From Bombyx mori (Eukaryota; Arthropoda; Insecta; Lepidoptera; Bombycidae), in the NCBI RefSeq assembly GCF_030269925.1, contig NC_085128.1, positions 2,854,501-2,918,500 of the forward strand: DNA of 64,000 nt. The letters are read 5' to 3'. The first letter of the stretch is position 1, and each line of letters starts with the position of its first letter. A model generated the notes under the pieces. That model searched no databases. It saw nothing but the letters and a program-made list of their open reading frames with translations, and was not told the DNA's origin. Shown here in pieces: positions 33,909-46,600 of the stretch. The translations under genes were made by a program, and so were the position numbers.

Positions 33909-36900
33909 TACGTATTAGATAATGTTTTGGAAATTTGTGACTTTATTACTAGGTGCCATAGTTGTAATTAGTTTGAACGTAAAAGTGTTTCAAAACTTTT
34001 TTCTCCGTTTGTTAGTAAACGAATGTAGCTATATAAGTATATATTCACGCGGACAGTTTTTGCTTTAATTTTGTACGTATCCCTTTATCTAGTTACTATT
34101 GTTGATCGAAGTTAATATGGCAAGGTTTTACTCATGGACTTAACATAAAAAAAAATATCACGGCCGACTTTGGAAATGGCGGGATATTTTTTTTTTGGTA
34201 AGAGGAAAATACGCTTCTTCCTGTATGTTTGCATTCGGTTGTTTAATCGTCAATGACTATGGTCGAATTTCGGTCACAGGACGAAGATTGATGTCAATCA
34301 AATATACCGGGGGTAGGTACGTGTTCTACGGGGAAAGAAAAATAAATCTCTCAAACTCGTACTAAAATTTTTAACCGAAAATTCAGTAGCATTATTAGTC
34401 TTGCAAACTAGGCCATTTGGTTAGTTTGCGATGCGACCATCGCTAATTGTATCAAAGGCATCGATTCTAATACCGATCACTCACATTCGCACGAATACGC
34501 AAACCCGCAAGTGTAGGACGACATTTGCAAATGATTATGCAAAGTTTTCGCTGCATTCGTGGTTTTCCAAGCTGTCTCGGTTTTTCAACGGACATCAAAG
34601 CACGCGAACCGCGATTATTCGTATAGTCTCCCACACATTCGTGTGACCAGTTGCGCCCACGCCACGATTGCGAAGGTAACGGACGTTTCGCCATTTTCAT
34701 AATTCGTGACGTCTACTGTGTAACGTACCTTAACCATGGATTGGAACAACACTAAGGTTCATTGAACTCCTGCAAAATGAATCGATCCTACGGGACCCTC
34801 AAAAGAAATCCCATAAAAACAGAATGGCTAACGGCCAAGGGACGCCTGGGAAAGAATTAAAAACTCCCTTTCTCTTCAATGTTCTATTGGTGAATTAAAA
34901 AAGAAGAGAAATTCGTGAGACATTCGTAAACAAATGTGGGAGGAAGCGCAAACGGGTTCGCAAATTGTGTACCGAACCCATTTGCACAGCCGCTAAGTTT
35001 GCGAATGAATGTATGACGGCCCTTCATGAGTGACCGGCTTAAGATACTGGGCGATCCGACGCCTGTGACGCAGCCAGCGCGGGAGTGCCAATATTTGCAC
35101 AGTTTCACAGTTGGATGAATGCTTTTGGGAACGTACAGAGACACAAACATAAAAAAATATATGCATTATATAAGATAATCTCTCATCGTTTGATTTGGCG
35201 GGAACTGGGCGCTTCATAGACACTTGCTCAGAAATAACAATGAAAAAGACAAGCCTGCTTCTAAAACAAAGGGTCAATTCAAGTTTTGTTTTTTCAATTT
35301 CAAACTATTACATAAATAAATAAACTCAACTCTGCTTTTGCAACTGCCACACAGCTTCGCAGCTTCGTATTTACGAAACGCAATTACTTAACTGAGTCAC
35401 AACAAAATGATGACAAAATTAAAAGATGAAATAAATATTACATGATTTTATTTACGCATTATTAAACAAAGTTAACAACATAACCCATCGTAAATGGAAA
35501 TGAATCTTGAGTTTCTTGATATATTTTTTTAATACAATTGAAACATATTTCTAAATGATTACACTTAAAAATAAAACAGCACAACAAAAATAAAGTCAGA
35601 ATGTTTTATATGAACGGGATTTTTAAAGTTAGCGGTTTCATTTCCCATTCATGTAATCCATGACATGGTTAAATAAATACTAATGAAAGAAATTTATTCC
35701 TTAATACATATTTATAAGAAACTACAAATTAATATTAAATATTTAATATCTACTCCGAAAATGAAATAATATTTAATTAAATACTTATTTTCTTGTAAAA
35801 TTTTAGAATTATGGAAACCGGTCTGAACATACAAAAAAAAAGAGAATTACGTATAAATGAATAGTTGCGATCAAATTCTATTGCGGAGACAAAAAATAAA
35901 ACCGATGCTTATACAGTTTAAGCCCGTAAACAAAATTTAAAGTTTTGCTTAGGTAAAAGATTTACCTAATGTTTTTGTGAAGATCTTTTTTTTTTCTAAA
36001 ATCCAATCAGATTTCTAATACGGTACATGAATCGTGTTAAATTGAGTTGGGAAGTAATATATTTGCAAATTCGTGAATGAGAATTACGTTTCAAACAAGT
36101 CACACACAGAAATGGTATTTTCAGTGAATAAACGTCCAACTTTGCAGTTTTCTTTAAAATATAAATCTCTAATAATGGAACACACGAAGCAGCATTGGAA
36201 CGTTTTTAACGATATTAATGCACCTGACTGCTGGTGAAAAATTAAGGTTCCATTTATAAATATAATAAAAACTGCGAAAAAAACATTTTCTGCCTTCATC
36301 ATATTATGATTGTGACACAAAAGTTTTCCACGTTGAGTATTTTACCAATATTATTAGATCGTTAGATTGTAGATAAATAAAAATACAATTTAACATCTAA
36401 AATGGATCACATTGTTATCAGTATTTATTATTCAAAGTGCGCGTCTCGAGAATACGACAACAATAACCAACAAAATTATTATATACAATACAAAATGAAA
36501 ACACATATAAAATCTGTCAATAATAATAATAAATTATTAAAAATCTCAAACATTGTAAACGACATTTTTTTTCTATACTGTATTCTGTATCTTTTCCATA
36601 GTTCCTTTAGAAACGTAGAATCCGCAGCCGGAGTTTTTCATCAAACAAGTTACAAAAGTGTTAGCAAGCGCTGCCGTGTGACGCTGACGATAATGTCGAG
36701 TCGTGAAAGGCTATTTGTTTTAAGCTATATTTTGGCAACTTTACAGCAGAACGATTTAAAGTTAAAGAAAAAAAAATTGACATACAAAATTTCTTTAGCT
36801 ATTTCAATTAAGTAAACTTAATTGAAGTTCAATTAAAAAAATCGAACTGTTGACGCTAATAGTAAATAAGACCTTTAATTACAAAGATACATGTCGTGTA

Positions 36901-37526
36901 TTTAGCGAAATGTCGCTTAGATCAAATAGCATTTCCCTCGATGTAATAATTAGCGTGTTTTTTTATATTTCAACGAATACTTTATCGCGTATAGTTTAAT
37001 CATTAAACTTCTCTAAGCGATCCCTTTTGTAATTTAAAAAACGGGACATCTCAACGTTTCAATTCTTGACGTTTTGCCCTACACAATAATATTCCTTTAG
37101 GACTACGCGTAGCGCTAAGTGTGCTATTCTATTATCCTACAAATCTACAGAGATCTTACGCCGACGAGCACCCATCGTAACTTTGTGTCCTTAAATTATA
37201 TCAGATAAAAAAATCTAGTGTTAATTAAAATATTTCCCCAATTCATAGATGGCGTTAGTTGTATTATTTTTTTCTATTGACATTCTATGTCTTCTTGCCT
37301 GTATGCCGCTATGTAGGGTTGGCACACCACGTCCGCATCTGTGTTGTCCTCTTAAGTTTTTTTGGGCTGCGATTGACAAATTAAGATTTGTGGGAGAGCG
37401 AGTCAGAAAACAGACGCGGATCTAGCAGTTCGGACGAAACACAAAGTCCTTTTTTAAAAGGGGTGCCGGTCGGTCTGCGAGGCCTCTAACGTTACATCAT
37501 GAAGCGAACGGCGACGACGCAGCGGT
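33909..37526. other. Intergenic and GOGAT 3' flank; no gene seen
   Basis: 34400-35150 is locally richer in CpG with repeated TTCGCAAA/TTTGCGAA-like words, perhaps an old DNA transposon whose ends I could not define. 35300-37000 is very AT-rich; the 137-codon frame at 36402-36815 shows no domain. Confidence 0.45.
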
Positions 37527-37657
37527 TCAGTTCTCGTGTATGACCCCGCCCGGTCCGGGCAGGGACGACCGGCCCGACAGGAAGATGTCCACGGACCGCG
37601 CCGCTTGTCGACCTTCGGATATCGCCCACACCACCAGCGACTGGCCTCTCCGGCAAT
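37527..37657 (-). CDS. GOGAT: GOGAT window exon 31: C-terminus and stop
   Basis: Encodes [20 protein letters not shown] and the C-terminal tail ending HEN, then TGA at 37529-37527. Acceptor AACAG. The 3' UTR continues to the left; no certain poly-A site was identified. Confidence 0.95.
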
Positions 37658-40600
37658 CTGTTAAATAACTCGTAACTTTAGCTATTGCAATATACGAGTA
37701 TTGGTAGGCAAACAAAATACAATAGTCTTCTTGAAACTTCAGTTTTTCATTTCAACTAAAAAATTGGGGCTGCATTTTTTGTATTGTATGATAATAGTAC
37801 CGTGCTTCAACCCGGACGTGCGACCGTTTGGCGTCATATTTTATTTCGATGACGGTTTAAAATGCTTTTATATAATATTCAGAGCGATCTCATTATGATT
37901 ACTCGTTTTTTTTGTTAACATTATTAATGCATTAATTATATTTGTTATTAATTAAAATGATATAAGAAAAGAATAGATTGTAGTGTTACCTCCAGCCGCG
38001 AAAACGTTCTTCGCGTTCGTTTTGTAAATATCCGATTTCAGTGTTTCGATGTTACTGCGCGCATCCAGCGGGAGATCTGTGGAAGATACAAGTTGATCTG
38101 TGTACACTACCGGCTCGCATTGATAGCGAGTTTTTGGCGGGAACGCGAGAAGTGAAATTGTGTGATTCGTTTTATCTTGTCTATTTAGTGTTCTTGAAGT
38201 TTAAATGTGTAATAACGGTGGTTTCATAACTGTTTAGTATCTGTGAAAGTGCCCAAATGTGGGAAAATTAAACAAAGCCGCCGAACGTAACTTCTCGGGA
38301 TCCTCCAAAAAGTTCACTGGAAAAGTCTCAATAAATGACCACCATATTACTGACATTATATTTCATACCATATCATCATTTCATTTCACTTCATTTCATG
38401 CCATGTTTCATATTAATCAACTTCATTTCAATCATTTCAATATTTTTGGAAATTGTACACTTTTAATGCAAAAAGGCGACATGTCGTAGCGTGCCGGTAG
38501 TTTGTCGCTCACCGAGCTGGTTGGCGACGTATCTCTCGGGGCCGAGGAAGCCCATGGCGAGCAGCACGAGGTCGGCGCGGTACTCCCGCTGCGAGCCCGC
38601 CACCTCGCGCATGTCCCAGCGCCCGCCCGCGCCGCGGCTCCACTCCACCTCCACCGCCAGCACGCCGCACACGTTGCCCTCGCCTGACAAATAAGATACA
38701 AATATCTTATGTACTTGAGGTTTATGATTCCAGATTAATAAACAAGAAAAAGCTGACGAGTCGTCGTGACCTAAATGATAAGACGTCATGTTCACGATTC
38801 ACTCCCACGGTGAAGGAATAACATCGTTTAATAAAAATCAAACTCGCAAAATTATAATTTGCGTAATTACTGGTGGTAGGACCTCTTGTGAGTCCAGTAC
38901 ATTGTGCGAACAATACGAGTTTAGTTAACAATATTTGGTGGCTGGCTGTAGGATTTGAACCCTGGTATTTATTCTTATTTATGATTTCAATTTTTTTCTA
39001 CATATAAACAGATGTTGATATATTAACAGATCTTAGTCAATTGAAATTTATTTAATTGTATTCTTTTTAAATTTTTAGTGTCATCAACAAAAGCATTTTT
39101 GAAAAATTATATTTTTCCGCCAAAAAACAATAAAATATGAAATGCAATACATTAAACGGTGTTTGAGTCATCAGCGAGCACTAGTGAGTTCAATGAGTAG
39201 TCGGAACTCACCGTCGTCCAAAAATTCTTTGGTGAGCGTCGAAAACCTCCTGGGGTCGTTACCGAACTTGACCTTCACCTCTTCGTGACCGTAGTCCACT
39301 CTAGAAACAAAACGATACGTCTCACGTTTCAACGCAAAATCATTTAAAAGCGAATAACGACGGTTCCAATGGTTGGTTTGGAATGAACGGTTTTCATTAT
39401 CGCGTGCGACACGTGACTGCACGTGACAATAATGACAATAAAAACAGCAGACAAAAGATCGCACTAATATTTCAAGAATCGTCCAAAAGTCTAAGCTGAG
39501 GTGTTTTTTTCGCAAAGATTGCACAAATAAAAAATAATGGTGCGCGTGCAGCTTAGTGCTGTGAAACTTCTTTTGCGATGTTTGGATAGTGGCTTTCTTC
39601 ATTTTTCATCCTTAAATCAAATTTTTCTTGTAATAGATAGGTGTATAAGAGAAATGACCTAGTTCTTTTTGTCCTTTCCCTCTCTCCAGGGTCGAGTGGC
39701 TCGCGAGACGCTCTGTCTGTTTTCTCACTCTCGCTCGTCCTAAATTGTATCTCTTATCTCTAGCCGTAACGAATATGTGGCGAGTTAAATTTTGCTCTCA
39801 ACGCACCTAAAGAAGTTTCACTTCAATAATTCAAAAATAATGATCGACTTACGGAAACAGAGACTGCAGATTATTTTCCGGAGAGATGTTAAATGACAGA
39901 CACCCTGCACTAAACATGGTCTCTAGTCTGGCATTTAACGTGTCAAGACTACACTTCAATCGTACTGATATTTAGAAGTGGCGATATTTACTTTATAATT
40001 ATCGCAATTGAACACGGCGATGTACGTTGCTTCCGTATGTATAGTAAACTATAAAACGTATACATCCATGCTCACGAGGCAATTAATCGATGACAAATAC
40101 GTATATACATCACGCACGATTCGCGCCAACAGATACGACTTAGAGACGAATATGCGTTTAATGCTGGAACCACACTGCGTTATGCGCTATTCGTTATGTG
40201 ACTACGCCGTATTCGTCAAAATATTTGCTAAGCGCGCAAACAACAAACATGCCATCCACACTTCGAACTTGTGCGCTGAATTATGCCAAATAAGGCAAAT
40301 ATGTGTTTGTTTGCGTGGAGCGATGGACGTGTTAAGAGTTGCCGCAATTTATTATTTCCTAAATGTTTCTTACCAATACTTGTACAAAGTTACTAAAAGA
40401 CCGAAAAGAAAACGCTGGTGGATGATTACAAGTCATAAGACACGTCGATACACGACCGCCACAAGCGAGCGAATGACACACCGAACTGTGGGCAGTCGAT
40501 GCGCATATTCGCCTTATGTGTCCTTTGAAGTGAGTCAAAAAACCGACAAGTCGACGGATACGCGTATTTGCTATTCGTCCTTATGTGTTATGCGTACGAA

Positions 40601-43600
40601 TAAAGCGAATATTGGCGAATATACTCTCCACACTTCGCCGTATGCGCGTGAATAGCTCGCATAACGAATAGCGAATAGCGCAGTGTGGTTCCGGCATAAG
40701 AATAAGAGGTTTACATACTCGTATACCTACGTACATTGTATTCGACGAGTGTCTAAATCAGTCATTAAAGTTTACCTGAAAACTCTAGGCCACTGAGGCC
40801 AAGGGTTATCTAGTCCTCTGGTCTTTTTCGGCTCGGGTAAGATTTCGAATGTCGTTATTGTCTTCGCCCCCTGACGCAACGAAGTGGCTATGCAATCGCA
40901 TCTGTAGACAAATAAATATTTCACATTAAATAAATGTCATACGTACTTGGAATATGAAGTTAAGTGATAAAATGTTAAAAACCTTTTTAAAAACTTCCAG
41001 AAACAGATCAGCAATTAATCACGCACGGTCATCCGGTCCCAATTTAGGATTCCCTGTATTATGGGTACCAGAGATTGACATAAATACTTATATAGGTTTA
41101 AATATAAGCATTGTATAGTTAATCAACATCCAGACAGAGCAAACAAACCTGTTCATCACATGAATGTTTGCCCGATGCGAGAATCGAATCCACGACCCTC
41201 GGCGCAACAGTCAGGAGCGCTCACTACTGAACCATCGAGTCAGTAAAATTGATTCATTCAACAGCAAAGAGCAATTTTTATGTTTTGTATTTTATGTTGT
41301 CATTACTTTGTCCGAAAGTGATTGGGATTTAAGCAAAATAAAATAGCTTCCACTTGAATAAGTGATAAATAATTAATTAATTGACCAATTTACTTTGAAT
41401 TTTGAAGTCGTCGTGGCCTAACGGATAAGACGTCCGGTGCATTCGTGTTGAGCGATGCACCGGTGTTCGAATCTCAGGCGGGTACCAATTTTTCTAAGGA
41501 AATACGTACTCAACAAATGTTCACGATTGATTTCCACGGTGAAGGAATAACATCGTGTAATAAAAATGAAACCCGAAAAATTATAATTTGCGTAATTACT
41601 GGTGGTAGGACCTCTTGTGAGTCCGTGCGGGTAGGTACCACCACCCTGCCTATTTCTGCCGTGAAGCAGTAATGCGTTTCGGTTTGAAGGGTGGGGCAGC
41701 CGTTGTAACTATACGTGGGACCTTAGAACTTATATCTCAAGGTGGGTGGCGCATTTACGTTGTGGATGTCTATGGGCTCCAGTAACCACTTGGCACCAGG
41801 TGGGCTGTGAGCTCGTCCACCCATCTAAGCAATAAAAAAAAAATAAAAAAAATTTAGAAAAACACAACATCGATATCGCAACAAATGGCGTCAGTTAACA
41901 TTTGAACTCCAGTATTTAACATTAAGCCTTATAATAAAGCGTATAGAATTGTTTTTTAAGTGCATCCGACACTGACCCGGTATCTCCGCCTCCGATGATG
42001 AGCACGTCCTTATCTTTGGCGTTGAGTTCGGGGTTGTCCTTCATGTGCGGATGCGTGGATCCCGCCTGCTTCTTCTGCCAGGTCTCGAGGAACTCCATGG
42101 CGTAGTGGATGCCGTTGAGCTGGCGGCCCTTCAGGGGCAGGTCGCGGGGCCACGTCGCGCCCAGGCACAGCACCAGCGCGTCGTACCTGTTCGCATATTG
42201 GGATTTACACATTCGTTCATCGCAATGTTTACGGTTGTCGTTTCCTTCGAAGCATCTCGCATCTCACTCGCACATGAATGCGACTGACGTCATTGTTTAC
42301 ATCGTATATTTATAAACCTTTTTAAATCATGAAAATAATCTCTATTGCGGTCATTTCCGTGTCTGTCTACTGACCATTTTACAGTATAATAAATACCCCA
42401 TTTTATTAATAAATTATGGTCAAAGGATTTTTTTTAACCTATTAACCCAACTTTAAACAGCTTTAAAAGAATGGTGAAGGAATGTTACCTATCCGCCTAA
42501 TAGTGTTGTTTGCTTGTTTATGCTTTACCTGTTGTAATATGTAAGTAAGCATATTGGAATATAAATCATAATAATGTGGTAATTTCATATTGTGTTTAAC
42601 AGTATATACGAGTATATATTTATTGTGTGTATGTATTTTCTTTAATAATGTGTTGTTAATAGTACACCGTAACATATCTGCTATATCTTTATCCGTCCAG
42701 AATTTTGGGTAATGAAACGGTTGTCTGGAAGAGATCGCTTTTAGCGATAAGACCGCCTATTGTACAAACGTATCTGCTTGTTGACTGTTTTCTGATGTTA
42801 ATTTGGTTTTGGTGTGCAATAAAGTATGTTCTCTCTGTCTCTCTCTCTCACCCTATTTCAACTGCAATTATAGTTAATTTGCTTACTCGCTTGCCAATTC
42901 ATTAGCGGATATATCCTTCCCGACGTCGACGTTGCACTTGAAGACGATCCCCTCGGCCTGCATCAGCTTGATCCTTCTGGCGACGACCTCCTTGCTCAGC
43001 TTCATAGTGGGTATCCCGTACTGCAGCAGGCCGCCCGCCCGGTCGTTCCGCTCGAACACCGTCACCGTGTAGCCGGCCTGCAAGCGGGACCAGACATGAA
43101 GTCGTCGTGGCCTAAAGGATAAGACGTCCGGTGCATTCGTATCTAGCAATGCAACCGTGTTCGAATCCCGCAAGCGGGTACCAATTTTTCTAATGAAATA
43201 CGTACTTAACAAGTGTTCATGATTGACTTCCACGGTGAATAACATCGTGTAATAAAAATCAAACCCGCAAAATTATAATTTGCGTAATTACTGGTGGTAG
43301 GACCTCTTGTGAGTCCGCGCGGGTTCGTACCACCACCCTGCCTATTTCTGCCATGAAGTAGTAATGCGTTTCGGTTTGAAGGACTTAAGATGGGTGGTGC
43401 ATTTACGTTGTGGATGTTTATGGGCTCCAGTAACCACTTAACAGCAGGTGGGCTGTGAGCTCGTCCACCCACCTGTTTTATTTACTGTGACGCACTTAAG
43501 ACATCAGAGTCCTCAGCGTGCCTGTGCGCATTGCTGTGGTCCACGTACGACTTGGAGCACATTTATAGAAAAACTTCTTTCTTTATACGTAATTTTGAAC

Positions 43601-46600
43601 TCTGCTATTTGTTTTTATTGTATATCTAAACTCATACATATTCCGTTCGCTCGACGACCCGACGTGCCTTGACCTTCCAAGTTTTTCTGAAGTATATTCT
43701 TCTTCATTTTTTATGTTTTGTTTTTACATAATATCTTCTCCGTCATTGTTAAATTCATTTCAATTTAATTGTTAATATGTTACAGAGTCAATTTCGTATA
43801 TTTATTCGAGTTTCTCGACGGATCTTCTCAGTGGGTTGCGATTCCATATCGAGGGGTAACACTAACGAAGCAGTAATTTTGCTAAAGCCAGTTTTGTCCT
43901 CTTAGGTGAGTCCGGTGAGCTAACCTGGCTGTCCGTGTGTAGTCGGAATGGTTCCGTAAGCTACCATATAGCAACTAAATATATATATTGTTCTATTTAG
44001 TCCTCGCTCATGTCGTTGTTTATAGTTATGTATTTAAAATAACTCTTTTTTCGTTACGCATCAGCAAAATATCGACACTAATTACGTGGTACGTGACATC
44101 ACATCACTAGAATATTTTCAAGTCGATATTTCGCGTACAGTACACACATACCGGTGGTAAGGTAGTATTAGTTCGTTATGTAACATTGAATGTTAATGTA
44201 GTTTTTGCTCAGCAATTTTTTTTATCCTACCCAAGTTGATGGGCCTTGAGAGGCAATTTCTGCGTCCAGCCATATTCTCATCAATGCTTTTTTATTTTTT
44301 TTTATTGCTTAGATGTATGGACAGCTCACAGTCCACCTGGTGTTAAGTGGATACTGGAGCCCACAGATATCTACAACGTAAATGCGCCACCCACCTTGAG
44401 ATATAAGCTCTAAGGTCTCAAGTATAGTTTTACAACGGCTGCCCCGCCCTTCAAACCGAAACGCATTACTGCTTGCATCCGTGCGGACTGACAAGAGGTC
44501 CTACCACCAGTAAAAAAGCCTATTATAATGGCTACATAGAATGATACTGAAGATTTAGTTGATACAATGAAAGCGTTGATAATGTATTATCAGGACAGTG
44601 GGGTCGCGTACCTTGTTGAGCTGGTGCGCGCAGGCCAGCCCCGCGGGGCCCGAGCCCACCACGGCGACCGTGTGCCCGTTGCGATGCGACGGCACCTGGC
44701 ACAATCACAATTCAATACAATAAACGACAAAAATAGTTAAATGAAAATGATAAACACTATATTAATTCGTAGCGATAGATGTTCGAGTCAGTTGTCCAAC
44801 AAAATTTTGGCATCTTTCGTGTCATATGTACACGAATATTGTTTAAAAACGCTGTTGCTTTGAAGATATTATACTTATATACTTTATATATATATTATAC
44901 TTTAAAAGTAAAGTTAATTTTCATTATCATACTACAGAGATTTGACTTTATCTAAACAGAATGGTTTTTTTTTTCCTACCTTAGCTGATAAGCTTTGAGA
45001 GGCTATTTCAATGTAACCTTAGCTAGTAGGTGAGCTCACGGGGCTCAAACCGTAGTAATGCTAACACTGACCCTGGTCAGTACCTAGTAGACCCTGAATG
45101 AGTTGCTTGCTCCGAGCATTTCAATATTGCAATAATTGTTACGTTATACTCATTGTAAAAATGAATATTAAAAAAATAATCTAATATTTAAAAAAAGAAA
45201 AAGAAAAAAGACATGCCCGCTGAGTTTCTTGCCAGTTCTTCTCAGGACGGAGGCTAGTTTTTGTAAATTGGCGGTAGTTTTTTTTGACGTTCAACAAGTA
45301 TGTACTTTCATTTATGTTGAATTTTTTTTTTTAATTTGATTTGATTTGATCAGCATGAGTAAAAAAAAAGTTGGCCGCACCTCCGGCTTGAGCCAGCCCG
45401 CCTCGAAGGCGTGGTCGATGATGGCGCACTCGATGTTCTTGATGGTGACGGCGGGCTCGCTGATGGCCAGCACGCACGCGCCCTCGCACGGCGCCGGACA
45501 CACGCGCCCAGTGAACTCTGCAACAGGACAACGCCGCTGCTGCCTTAAACGCGTCTCTAAGCTTTCTACGTACCATGTCACTATTCGCATTTGCAAGTCA
45601 GGAAGAGTGTGGGCACACGGGACTCTCCCTCCCTGTCGCACCGCGCGTTGTTGACGATCACGTCACTTAGTAACGGAAAATAGCAAGTCCAGGCTATGAT
45701 TGCTGACAGATTGTGATGGATATCAGACACTGTTGTAATAAGCATGTGTTTCTCGATAATGTAACACAGTGACTAATATAGCGGTGGTTACTCAGTTAAC
45801 ATTATTTCATTATTTTTAATTTTATATTAGTTGTTGACAATTTTACGGTGGTAGGACCTCTTGAAAGACAACCTTGAAAGATTGACTGTGGTGGGTAAGG
45901 TAGAAGGGAAAAGACCCGCCAGCCGGCCACCAAACCGTTGGTCAGATCAGATAACGGCGCTCACTGGTATCTTTGTTGCGACCGCCCTGAGAGAAGCCGA
46001 AAACCGAAGCAAATGGAACCTGATGGTACAAAGAGCCACGAAGGGCTTTCAGGGACACAACTTTCAACAATGAAGTATTCGACTAAGAAGAAGAAGAAGG
46101 ACCTCTTGCGAGTCCGCCCGGGTAGGTACCACCACCCTGCCTATTTATACCGTAAAGCAGTAATGCATTTCGGTTTGAAGGGTAGGGCAGCCGTTGTAAC
46201 TATACTGAGAAACTCATATCTAAAGGTGGGTGGCGCATTTACGCTATAGATGTCTATGGGCTCCAGTAATCATTTAACACCAGGTGGGCTGTGAGTTCGT
46301 CCACCAATCTAAGCAAATATATTTTTTGTTTTATGTAATTGTATGTGAAACTTTATGGGCTTAAGTTGCCTAATGAATTAGATTAGCTTGTCACTGTAGA
46401 GTAGAGGGGTGCGTTACCGGGGAAGTTGTTGGTCTGCAGCAGCTGCGCGAGCGCCTGCGCCCAGTCGGCGCGGTAGATGAGGTCGTTCCACTTGGGGATG
46501 AGGTTGCCGAGCGGGCAGCCGTGCGCGCTCTGGCAGAAGGGCACGCCGCAGTCCATGCAGCGCGCCGCCTGCACGCGCACGGAGCGCCGCACCGCACCCC

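Noticed and set aside
36402..36815. 137-codon open frame
   Set aside because: AT-rich composition, Asn/Lys/Ile-rich, no domain, no splice or initiation context.
40008..40655. 215-codon open frame
   Set aside because: It starts in unique DNA and runs across the left terminal repeat of the MITE at 40162-40696. Only the internal part resembles a transposase N-terminus, so it is not a gene.
41150..41245. tRNA gene on the minus strand
   Set aside because: Part of a tRNA-derived SINE: the boxes are present but the acceptor stem does not close and repeat body follows.
41403..41480. tRNA gene suggested by A- and B-box-like sequence
   Set aside because: It is the tRNA-derived head of a Bm1 SINE, with no cloverleaf 3' half and with the SINE body following.
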